From NCBI GenBank assembly GCA_910586015.1, contig CAJUGJ010000002.1:135543-199542 (forward strand): a stretch of DNA of 64,000 nt. The letters are read 5' to 3'. This DNA is from an uncultured Lachnospiraceae bacterium. GTDB lineage: Bacteria > Bacillota > Clostridia > Lachnospirales > Lachnospiraceae. The position numbers and the translations under genes were made by a program. The notes beneath the pieces are model-generated. The model was given only the letters and a program-made list of their open reading frames with translations. It ran no database searches and was not told where the DNA came from. Shown piece by piece: positions 17,845 through 25,673 of this stretch (the first letter of the stretch is position 1; each line of letters opens with the position of its first letter).

Positions 17845-18735
17845 CTAGTTCAGTGTAAGAAAGACATATTTTCTCATTGGATAATACCCTTCTGTTGTAA
17901 TATATGACCTCTTTGTATCTATCGTTCCCGGATCTAGGGTAGACTCTCCAGAACCCCAGCAAAAAATGGCATCGACACGCCCACTCATTAGACTAGAAAA
18001 TGCCGACTCATTTGAAAGAACAACAAATGTTACCTTCCTATTCATAATTTGTCCGATTTCATCCATGAAAGCAACGCAAAAACCATAGGGTCGATCTTGT
18101 GTATCCAATAGATCAAGCGGAGGTGTTGCTCCAGTGACACCAATATAAATAGTATCTTTTGCACTAAATTGTTTTTGATTTACTTTCATATCCTCAGGAT
18201 AAAATGGTTCTAACTCGTTTCCCGTTGTCAAATAGGAAGCAATCAATTCATTCAACTGTCCATTTTGTTTTAATTCTAACAGTGCTTTATTTAACTCATC
18301 TCTTAATTGCTCTTTCTCTGGTTTTAATGCCAGTGCAAATAAAAATCGTTCTTCTTGTGGATCAGGTGTCTTTAATTCCCTTAAATCTTTTTGATTACGA
18401 AGTAGCCAATAAGCAGTGAGATCTGGAACCCAGATCGAAGAAACGGTTCCAGATCTCAGCGCATATAATACCTCGTCCATTGTTTGAAAAGAACGATATC
18501 CGGATAGAGAAACTCCCAATAAACTTTCAAAAAATATTTTTGCACTGGTATCAGGCATTTTTGTCTGTAATCCTCCTAACCATCGATTGGATAATTCGGA
18601 TATTGCTTCAATTTTTTGTTCTGCTGTCAGTTTTTTTGGTTCAAACCATCCAAACGCTGTTGTAAGACAGCCAAAAAGAATAAATAACAAGATAACTGTC
18701 ATTTTCTTTTTTGTTGTAATGATATATCCCTTCAT
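17845..18735 (-). CDS. Solute-binding-protein-like protein with lobes in unusual order
   Basis: 296 residues. One N-terminal membrane segment (MTVILLFILFGCLTTAFGW) without a clear lipobox. Residues about 70-170 resemble the second half of an amino-acid-binding protein (family 3): FQTMDEVLYALRSGTVSSIWV, then LALKPEKEQLRDELNKAL. Residues about 200-295 resemble the first half of such a protein: IYIGVTGATPPLDLLDTQ, GFCVAFMDEIGQIMNRKV. The halves are thus in reverse order, as in a circular permutation or a trimmed tandem pair. Start chosen at the ATG after GGAGG-CTAGG. Follows the propeller gene, precedes the permease. Ligand unknown. Confidence 0.72.
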   Translation of the reverse strand: MKGYIITTKKKMTVILLFILFGCLTTAFGWFEPKKLTAEQKIEAISELSNRWLGGLQTKMPDTSAKIFFESLLGVSLSGYRSFQTMDEVLYALRSGTVSSIWVPDLTAYWLLRNQKDLRELKTPDPQEERFLFALALKPEKEQLRDELNKALLELKQNGQLNELIASYLTTGNELEPFYPEDMKVNQKQFSAKDTIYIGVTGATPPLDLLDTQDRPYGFCVAFMDEIGQIMNRKVTFVVLSNESAFSSLMSGRVDAIFCWGSGESTLDPGTIDTKRSYITTEGYYPMRKYVFLTLN

Positions 18736-18763
18736 CCTAGCCTCCATGCTAAATCTCTATGAA

Positions 18764-20494
18764 TTACTTAATTTCCACACCGATGATTTGTTCATTTCTT
18801 GTTCCAACTACTAAACGATTCCCAAAAATGGCTGGAGTTGCCTCAATTCCAGTACCAAAATTCATCTGATCAACAACCTCTCCTGTTTGTGCATCTATTA
18901 ATAGTAAATCACCATTTTGACAACCTTGAATCAAATAAGCTCCTCCATTTTCTGGATAGATTACTCCCCCTGAACTCCAAGAGTACGTATCCAGTTTTCG
19001 TTCCCAAATTACTTCTCCTGTTTTAGTATCTAATGATACCAGATATCCGCTCCCAATGGAAGGAGTTTTTGAAACAGAATATAAAATAGTTCCAGAAATA
19101 GGACCATTTCCCAATATTCCAGTGGACAAAATTCCACCTGCAAGTCCTGAAACAGTATGTACTTCATATGGTTTTTTCCAAATGATTGCTCCTGTCATAG
19201 CATTTAATTTATAAATTGCTGCTTGTCCCATAGAATGACTTCCAATTTCAAATTTTAAAGTTGTTGCGACATAGAGATATTTATTTCCATCCTTATCGAT
19301 TTCTAAAATGGGAGAGGAATTTACATCTTCTTTTACTTCCTGTGCCCATATCATTTTCATAGTATTCAAATCAATACAAAAAATTGTTCCACCATTGTCT
19401 CCAAGAAAAATATAATTCCCCCAAACTGCACCACTACATTCACTTCCATACCTTTTATCTTCATCATACTTTTTTTCTGTAAAAGTATAGTTTACAATTT
19501 CAGAAGGGGCAACAGTAAGAGTTTTTGATGCTTTATTATAAGTAGTATTTAATTTTAGAGTATATAAAACACCATTTTCCCCTGGATAGATTAAAGTATC
19601 TGTCGGAGTATGAAAAATGGGAGAACTATCATAAGCATGCCATATTCTTGGTGCAAAAGAATCATTTGCTCCGAATTCATATAATTTACTTCCATCAATT
19701 AAACTATAAATATAGACTCTTGGACTTATACATTCTCCATATGGTCCTGTTTGAGCATCACCTGATCCACAGATTAACATAGGAATTCCATCTGGATGTA
19801 GCGACGCTGTACCTTTAAATGTCATTCCGACATTAATAGCATCTCTTGTGGGATTTCCAGTTTCAAAGTCCAAAAAATGGATCATTCCGTCCATTCCCGG
19901 ATAAATTACTTCAATTAAATTTCTTTTCTTTTTACTTTCTTCATATAAGTTCATAATCTGTTTTGTTTCTTCATCCCACTGAACAACAATTGGCTGTCCT
20001 GTCCATCCATTTCCTGACCAATAATCTACGCCATTGCTCTTTAATACTTTTCCTGTTTTATAAGACCAATAATTTCGATTAAATTTTTTTTCTTTCAGTT
20101 CTACTGTCCCATATACTGGAGCACTTCTCATATAATTTCCACGAAAGGTAAGTAGTCCAGGTAGATTTGAAAAATTAGAAAGAATTGTATTATCAAAATA
20201 AATCGGTTCACTTCGTTCATACTTTGTACTTTCTATCCCATTGACAGAAATTTTTTCTGTAATAGAAAGTTCTGATGGTTCTGTTCCTGAAACCGCTTGA
20301 GCTATGACTAAATTTGCTCCAAACGCATTTTCTAAGGAATACTCTGTTGGAAGTCCACCTGCGGTATTGTGCATATAATTATACAGATACTTTATGTTTC
20401 CCACTCGAACCATCAGTTTAAATAATGCTGCTGCTCCGATTAGAAAAACCAAAGCCAGTGCCAAAAGCACTAGCTTCCATCTGTGTCGTTTCAT
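18764..20494 (-). CDS. Membrane-anchored PQQ-type beta-propeller protein
   Basis: 576 residues. N-terminal membrane anchor (LVLLALALVFLIGAAALF), then a region of about 100 residues, then a propeller of PQQ/WD40-like blades. Blade motifs such as GTILYSVSKTPSIGSGYLVS, LVSLDTKTGEVIWERKL and LLLIDAQTGEVVDQMNF recur. No PQQ enzyme residues were recognised; such propellers usually act as scaffolds or binding modules. Predicted to face outward. A TTG lies just before the chosen ATG; GGAGG precedes both. Second gene of the operon, 33 bases after the M14 peptidase. Confidence 0.82.
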   Translation of the reverse strand: MKRHRWKLVLLALALVFLIGAAALFKLMVRVGNIKYLYNYMHNTAGGLPTEYSLENAFGANLVIAQAVSGTEPSELSITEKISVNGIESTKYERSEPIYFDNTILSNFSNLPGLLTFRGNYMRSAPVYGTVELKEKKFNRNYWSYKTGKVLKSNGVDYWSGNGWTGQPIVVQWDEETKQIMNLYEESKKKRNLIEVIYPGMDGMIHFLDFETGNPTRDAINVGMTFKGTASLHPDGIPMLICGSGDAQTGPYGECISPRVYIYSLIDGSKLYEFGANDSFAPRIWHAYDSSPIFHTPTDTLIYPGENGVLYTLKLNTTYNKASKTLTVAPSEIVNYTFTEKKYDEDKRYGSECSGAVWGNYIFLGDNGGTIFCIDLNTMKMIWAQEVKEDVNSSPILEIDKDGNKYLYVATTLKFEIGSHSMGQAAIYKLNAMTGAIIWKKPYEVHTVSGLAGGILSTGILGNGPISGTILYSVSKTPSIGSGYLVSLDTKTGEVIWERKLDTYSWSSGGVIYPENGGAYLIQGCQNGDLLLIDAQTGEVVDQMNFGTGIEATPAIFGNRLVVGTRNEQIIGVEIK

Positions 20495-20526
20495 CAATTA
20501 TTTTTCCTCCACTATTTCTTTGTGTT

Positions 20527-21951
20527 TCAACGATATTGTTTCGCGAGTGCTGCAAGTACCTGATAGTTTTTTTCAAAAATACTTTTAAATTCACTAGATG
20601 CAAGTGGAGCTGTTTTTGTACCAATTTCAATGGTCACAGAGGGAATTTTTTTTACCATCACTACCCAATCTCCATATCCTGCTGCATCTTGAGGATCTGT
20701 CTGTGAATCCTTTTTTTCATATCCTGTCACTGAATGAAGTAAATTCACTAACGTTTCACAGGACTGTTTTAACTCTCCTGTCTGTCCATAGTCCCAATAT
20801 AAAACCGATCCGCTCGCATGATAGCTAATTGCAACAACGGGTTTTAACTGTTCTGTCAAAGAGATCAAAGCGGCTGTTTCTGGTTCAGAACCCGGAGAAA
20901 TTCCTTTATACTTTTCTGCCGCTGGCTCAGCCACTCCTTTAAATTCATTCCACCCATAATCAAAATTTCGATTTAGATCTACACCATTTGCATTTGCTTT
21001 AAATCGGAGTAGATAATCGGAAAATGCGGCAGTTGTAATACCATTTCCAAAATCTCTGTCATACCACTCTTTTAGTTTATTTCGTGTTAAGGTACTATTG
21101 ATCCCTGTACTTCCTAATTGGCTGATTGTTACACCGTCAGGATTTACCATTGGAATAATATGAAATGCTACTGAATTTAAAAGTTCAGAATATGTTACAC
21201 CATCATAACTTTCTGTTTTTTCATTCGCCAGATAATATTCAATCTGTTTCATAACTAATTGTGCTGTCATATATTCTCTGGCGTGTATGGAAGCTTGAAT
21301 TAAAATATTTTTTGAAGAAGATGAATTTCCAAGCACAATATCATATACATTTCTTCCATCTTTTGTTACTGTCAATTTATTAACAGTAAGTTTTCCGGGA
21401 TAGGCTTTACTTAATGCCTGTAGATCTTCGCACATTTCTTCATAGGTATACTTTTGCTTTTCTACATCTACTATGGAAAGTCCGTTCATAGATCCCCCTC
21501 CCTTATTTCCTTCTTCTTTACTTTTTACTGGCTTTAAATACTGTGCAGAAGCATATACTGTTTCTCCTTGATATAAAAGTCTATCCCATCCTTTGTCACC
21601 TGTTGCAGTTCTTGTAAATTTATCTCCAGACTGAGCTAAAATCACAACATCATAACTTGTCGCAGGACCTTTTCTTAAGTTTAGTTTGGATGCACTGATA
21701 TAAACCTCATCGTCAACAGGAGTGAATGTCTGCCCATCTACCACTGAAACAGATGGTTCTGTAGTTGGTGTCGGTATTGGTGTCGATGTCACTCCATCTT
21801 CTGGTTTTGGAGCTTGTGATGCTGGAGAATCTAAAATTTGATGTTCGTATTTTGTAATATCTTTGTTATCCTGTTTTGGTTTGGAACATCCACTGATTGC
21901 TAGACAAAGTATCCCGCAGATCGCAATGAAATGTATCCCTCTTTTGTTCAA
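20527..21951 (-). CDS. Lipoprotein with SH3b domain and M14 zinc carboxypeptidase domain
   Basis: 474 residues. Lipobox LAISGC at about 17-22 predicts a lipoprotein; a Pro/Thr/Ser-rich linker follows; an SH3b domain (LNLRKGPATSYDVV) lies near residues 85-145; the M14 domain runs from about 160 to the end. Zinc ligands are His and Glu of SIHAREY and the His of ISYHASG; substrate-binding LNRNF and catalytic Glu in VTIEIGT are present, so it should be active. Wall-targeted M14 enzymes often cleave peptidoglycan peptides at gamma-D-Glu bonds. Translation must begin at TTG, since no ATG precedes the signal peptide. First gene of the operon. Confidence 0.88.
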   Translation of the reverse strand: MNKRGIHFIAICGILCLAISGCSKPKQDNKDITKYEHQILDSPASQAPKPEDGVTSTPIPTPTTEPSVSVVDGQTFTPVDDEVYISASKLNLRKGPATSYDVVILAQSGDKFTRTATGDKGWDRLLYQGETVYASAQYLKPVKSKEEGNKGGGSMNGLSIVDVEKQKYTYEEMCEDLQALSKAYPGKLTVNKLTVTKDGRNVYDIVLGNSSSSKNILIQASIHAREYMTAQLVMKQIEYYLANEKTESYDGVTYSELLNSVAFHIIPMVNPDGVTISQLGSTGINSTLTRNKLKEWYDRDFGNGITTAAFSDYLLRFKANANGVDLNRNFDYGWNEFKGVAEPAAEKYKGISPGSEPETAALISLTEQLKPVVAISYHASGSVLYWDYGQTGELKQSCETLVNLLHSVTGYEKKDSQTDPQDAAGYGDWVVMVKKIPSVTIEIGTKTAPLASSEFKSIFEKNYQVLAALAKQYR

Positions 21952-21976
21952 CTACTGTCGCCACCCTTCCTAAAAA

Positions 21977-22023
21977 AGGGCTTCGCAAAATATACGTAAT
22001 GGAATGTATTTTGCAAAAGCCCT
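21977..22023 (-). terminator. Long terminator hairpin before the M14 operon
   Basis: Minus strand AGGGCTTTTGCAAAATAC ... GTATATTTTGCGAAGCCCT with small mismatches, followed by TTTTTT. It ends the transcript of the 126-residue protein gene and insulates the M14 operon. Confidence 0.8.
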
Positions 22024-22054
22024 GAATATTCCTTCTGCTAAAAACTTTTTAATT

Positions 22055-22435
22055 CTAATTTTCTAATAAAAGAATATCATACATCCCTTCAAGAAAACTT
22101 CTCTGGATTGCAATTTCTTCTTCTATTTCATGAACATGGGACAGGGAATTTTCCTGTCCAAGCTTTAAACGTTGTAATACTTTAACCAACTCTTCTAACA
22201 GTGGCAATGCTTTCGTCATTAAATTGCTATTTTGTAGATCTTGTGTATCTACTTCTAAGCCAATAGTATCCATATGGGTAAGAACTTCGATTAACAGCTG
22301 CATACCATCTGTAATTGCTGCCAACTGCTTATCCTGCTGGTTAAACGCTTCGAATATAAGTACTTCTATTTTTGTCTGAATCGTTTCTAACTGTCCAGCT
22401 AAATCCGTCAGTTCTTTTTTTGCATTACTATCCAT
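22055..22435 (-). CDS. Small helical protein of unknown function
   Basis: 126 residues, acidic, almost entirely helical with heptad-like Leu spacing and no membrane segment or cysteine. Not recognised. It lies 26 bases downstream of radA and is followed by a terminator, so it is the last gene of that transcript. The ribosome binding site is modest. Confidence 0.7.
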   Translation of the reverse strand: MDSNAKKELTDLAGQLETIQTKIEVLIFEAFNQQDKQLAAITDGMQLLIEVLTHMDTIGLEVDTQDLQNSNLMTKALPLLEELVKVLQRLKLGQENSLSHVHEIEEEIAIQRSFLEGMYDILLLEN

Positions 22436-22461
22436 ATGTTATACCTCTCTAATCCTTTTTT

Positions 22462-23823
22462 CTATAACAATTTAGCAAATTCCCGAACACTGCTGATTCC
22501 GAGAAGACGAATCTTTTTATCTCCTATCTTTTCCACATTTGCTTTTGGCAAAATACAAAGTTCATATCCCAATTTTTCAGCTTCTGCTACTCGTTGTTGT
22601 GCTTGACTTACTCCTCGAACCTCTCCTGTCAAGCCTACTTCACCAAAAACAAGTGTTTTATCTTTAAGAGCATGGTTTTTATAACTAGACAATAATGCTG
22701 CTACAATCGCCAAATCAAGAGCAGGTTCTCCAACTCGAATTCCACCTGCTACATTAAGATAAGCATCACAAAATGCCATCGAAATTCCAAGACGTTTTTC
22801 TAAAACTGCCATCAAAAGATTCATTCGGTTAAAATCTGTTCCTGCTGCTGTTCTTCGTGGCATATTAAAATTTGTTTTACATACCAATGCTTGTACTTCT
22901 ACAAGCATTGGTCTAGTTCCTTCTAAAACAACAGATACTACTGAACCTGGTTCATCTTGTGGACGTCCTTTTAACATATAATCAGATGGATTCACTACCT
23001 CTTTTAACCCGTCTGATTCCATTTCAAAAACACCTATTTCATTTGTTGAGCCAAAACGATTTTTTACTGCACGTAAAATACGATAGGAAGCAGAATTTTC
23101 ACCCTCAAAATAAAGAACTGTATCCACCATATGCTCTAACAGACGTGGTCCTGCAACCATTCCTTCTTTTGTAACATGTCCAATAATAAAAACAGTAACT
23201 CCAAGCCCTTTCGCAATTCGCAGTAAACCAGAAGTACACTCTTTTACCTGACTTACACTTCCCGGAGAAGCAGCAACATCTTCTTTATACATTGTTTGAA
23301 TGGAATCGATCATAAGTACATCTGGATGAATTTGTTCTGTCTGACTTTCTATTGTATCTAAGTTTGTTTCTGATAAAAGCATAATATCGCCTTCAAATGT
23401 TCCAAGTCGATCTGCACGCATTTTAATCTGACGTAAAGACTCTTCTCCTGAAACATAAAGAATCTGCTTTTTCATTGCAGAGAGTTTTTTGCCTACCTGA
23501 AGCATTAATGTCGACTTCCCAATTCCAGGATCTCCACCAATTAAAACAAGTGAGCCCTTTACAATTCCTCCACCTAACACTCTATCAAACTCCGCAATTT
23601 CTGTTTTTGTACGAAGCTCTTCTTCTGTTTCCACTTCCGAAAGCTTCTTTGGTTTCATCATCTGTATACGATCTTGCCCTATCGTCAAACCGATGGTATT
23701 CTTTTTTGCTGCGGGTTCTTCTACAAAACTATTCCACTCTTTACAACCCGGGCATTGTCCTAACCACTTTGAAGATTCGTATCCGCATGATTTACAAAAA
23801 AACACGGTCTTATTTTTTGCCAT
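22462..23823 (-). CDS. radA: DNA repair protein RadA (Sms)
   Basis: 453 residues. RecA-like ATPase that acts in branch migration during recombinational repair. N-terminal C4 zinc finger (CKSCGYESSKWLGQCPGC), Walker A GGDPGIGKS, the RadA motif KNRFGSTNEIGVFEM and a C-terminal Lon-like domain. The ATG eight codons inside the frame was preferred to the upstream TTG. In related bacteria radA follows clpC; here two genes (24456-25577, 23886-24299) intervene. Confidence 0.96.
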   Translation of the reverse strand: MAKNKTVFFCKSCGYESSKWLGQCPGCKEWNSFVEEPAAKKNTIGLTIGQDRIQMMKPKKLSEVETEEELRTKTEIAEFDRVLGGGIVKGSLVLIGGDPGIGKSTLMLQVGKKLSAMKKQILYVSGEESLRQIKMRADRLGTFEGDIMLLSETNLDTIESQTEQIHPDVLMIDSIQTMYKEDVAASPGSVSQVKECTSGLLRIAKGLGVTVFIIGHVTKEGMVAGPRLLEHMVDTVLYFEGENSASYRILRAVKNRFGSTNEIGVFEMESDGLKEVVNPSDYMLKGRPQDEPGSVVSVVLEGTRPMLVEVQALVCKTNFNMPRRTAAGTDFNRMNLLMAVLEKRLGISMAFCDAYLNVAGGIRVGEPALDLAIVAALLSSYKNHALKDKTLVFGEVGLTGEVRGVSQAQQRVAEAEKLGYELCILPKANVEKIGDKKIRLLGISSVREFAKLL

Positions 23824-23885
23824 TTCCTGTATTCTTCCTCCTGCCAACGAAATCTTCTTTTAGTACATAGTAGTAATTTTTAAAT

Positions 23886-24299
23886 TTAACATTTTACAAC
23901 ACGCACATTTGAAACACACTGAGGTTCTAATTCAACGGAAAACACTAGCTTTCCACCTAAGTTAGTCTTCATCTTTCCCACATTTGTATCATCAAGAAAA
24001 ATCTTATACTCCTTTTCTGGTTCCAATTCTAGTGTAATCTGTGCATCTTCCTCTCCTTGTACAGAAAACCGAACTTCTTTATCTGTAATAAACAATCCAT
24101 TAACACTAGTTCCCGGAACAGATTCATAGACAAATATACCATTCTTTTCTAATTTTGTAATCTCTTTAAATGTCTTTACTTTATATAAATCACCATTATG
24201 CTCAAAATCTGATACTTTCGTCTTTTGTTCAAGTGTATAATCCCCAAAGCTAATCGTCCCATCTGCTTCTTTTCTGATGATTGCTTCAAATAATGCCAT
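23886..24299 (-). CDS. Small conserved protein, sometimes annotated endosialidase-like; function unknown
   Basis: 137 residues, beta-rich, no signal peptide or membrane segment. Opens MALFEAIIRKEADGTISFGD and ends VVKC. From memory, close relatives in Lachnospiraceae carry the label endosialidase, but no catalytic motif supports this, so the label should not be trusted. It lies alone between the MBL lipoprotein and radA genes. Confidence 0.6.
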   Translation of the reverse strand: MALFEAIIRKEADGTISFGDYTLEQKTKVSDFEHNGDLYKVKTFKEITKLEKNGIFVYESVPGTSVNGLFITDKEVRFSVQGEEDAQITLELEPEKEYKIFLDDTNVGKMKTNLGGKLVFSVELEPQCVSNVRVVKC

Positions 24300-24455
24300 G
24301 TCTATTATCCTCCTGTACTTGGCTAATTAATTTCACATTTACTAATAAAACATTCTTACTGCTTTATTATATACTATCACAGACAAAAATTCTAGTAAAT
24401 ATTCAATGTTTTTTCTTTTTTATATGAAACACGACAAAGTATTATTTTATATTCC

Positions 24456-25577
24456 TTATGGATTACATTTTTTGCATGGGCTATAGCCTTCTTGTTCCAG
24501 TTCCTCTTTACTTTTTTGTGAATCTTCTCGATTGACTTCTGGAACTAAACTACAATCTGGAAGATGAAATTTTTTTGTATCTGTATTTAATACATATACT
24601 GTTTCTTTAGAAGGCTTTACTTTATCAGCTTTTGGAGTAGGACTGACACTGGACTTTGTGGCTTCTCCTGTCTGCCACGTTTCAGAAGGAGAGGCATTCC
24701 ATGTAATTTCTTTTCCATCTGAAACAGCTAAAATCGTACCTTGTTCATCTGTACGATATACTTTTATCCCACGATCTCGAAATTCATTTAACACTTTTGC
24801 ATGTGGAAATCCATATGAGTTTCCTTCTTTACAGCTTATTACAGAAAATTTTGGAGATACTGCATCTAATAAAATTTCACTTGATGCAGTTTTACTTCCA
24901 TGATGTCCAGCATGATAAACATCTGCTTGTATAGAACGCCCTGACTCTACAATATCCTCTTCTGCCTCTTCCTCAGCATCTCCTGTAAATAAAAATGTGG
25001 TATCTCCGTTTTTTAGTAGTAGAGCAATGGAAGCATTATTTGGATCGCTATATGTATTAATTGGTGCAAGAATTGTAAATTCTGCACTTCCCAGAGAATA
25101 AACTTCTCCCGGTATAGGAGTAAAATAATCTACCTTTTTATCGTCTAATGCCTGTATTAACTTCTGATATGTTTTAGTATCCTTCTCATAATTGGAAATA
25201 AATGTGGTATCAATTTCAAACTTTGTTATAATAACTGCTGCACTTCCAATATGATCGGCATCTGGGTGAGTTAATACTAAATAGTCTAACTTATCTACTC
25301 CATTTTTACTTAAATAATTTTGAATTGCTGTTCCTTGATCTGATGTACTGGTATCAATCACCATTGCTGCATCACCACATTTAATTAAAGTACAATCTCC
25401 CTGACCTACATCTAAAAAATGAACCTCCATTAAGTCATAGGTATTGTCTAATACTTCCTCTTGCTGTTTTGTCTGTACAGAATGATTATCTGCTTCTGTA
25501 TCAATTTCTCCACAGCCTATAAGAGAAAATGCAAGCAACATAGAAAGCATACCAAGCAAAATTTTTCTTCGCTTCAT
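24456..25577 (-). CDS. ComEC-type metallo-beta-lactamase-fold lipoprotein with C-terminal Cys-rich domain
   Basis: 373 residues. Lipobox LIGCG near residue 20. The MBL domain has HFLDVGQGDC, the metal motif LTHPDADHIG (HxDxDH), LFTGDAEEEAE and HAGHHGS, as in the soluble part of ComEC and related secreted nucleases. A Ser/Thr/Pro linker leads to a C-terminal domain of about 45 residues with FHLPDCS...CKKC, the Cys pattern of the small Ada-like metal-binding domain often attached to secreted nucleases. A lipid-anchored extracellular nuclease or phosphodiesterase is likely. Start chosen at the ATG after GGAGGG. Lies after the clpC terminator. Confidence 0.85.
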   Translation of the reverse strand: MKRRKILLGMLSMLLAFSLIGCGEIDTEADNHSVQTKQQEEVLDNTYDLMEVHFLDVGQGDCTLIKCGDAAMVIDTSTSDQGTAIQNYLSKNGVDKLDYLVLTHPDADHIGSAAVIITKFEIDTTFISNYEKDTKTYQKLIQALDDKKVDYFTPIPGEVYSLGSAEFTILAPINTYSDPNNASIALLLKNGDTTFLFTGDAEEEAEEDIVESGRSIQADVYHAGHHGSKTASSEILLDAVSPKFSVISCKEGNSYGFPHAKVLNEFRDRGIKVYRTDEQGTILAVSDGKEITWNASPSETWQTGEATKSSVSPTPKADKVKPSKETVYVLNTDTKKFHLPDCSLVPEVNREDSQKSKEELEQEGYSPCKKCNP

Positions 25578-25635
25578 TTTAACCGACCCTCCAAGTCTTT
25601 TTCTTTCATTTTTTAATTGTAGCATAAAAAAATAA

Positions 25636-25667
25636 AACTGCCAATCCTGTTTCCAGAATTGACAGTT
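25636..25667 (-). terminator. Terminator of the clpC operon
   Basis: Minus strand AACTGTCAATTCTG-GAAA-CAGGATTGGCAGTT, a 14-bp stem with G-U pairs and a GAAA tetraloop, followed by TTATTTTTTT. Confidence 0.9.
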
Positions 25668-25673
25668 GATAAA

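Noticed and set aside
23886..24299. Endosialidase enzyme
   Set aside because: 137 residues with no catalytic motif; the name appears to be a propagated annotation.
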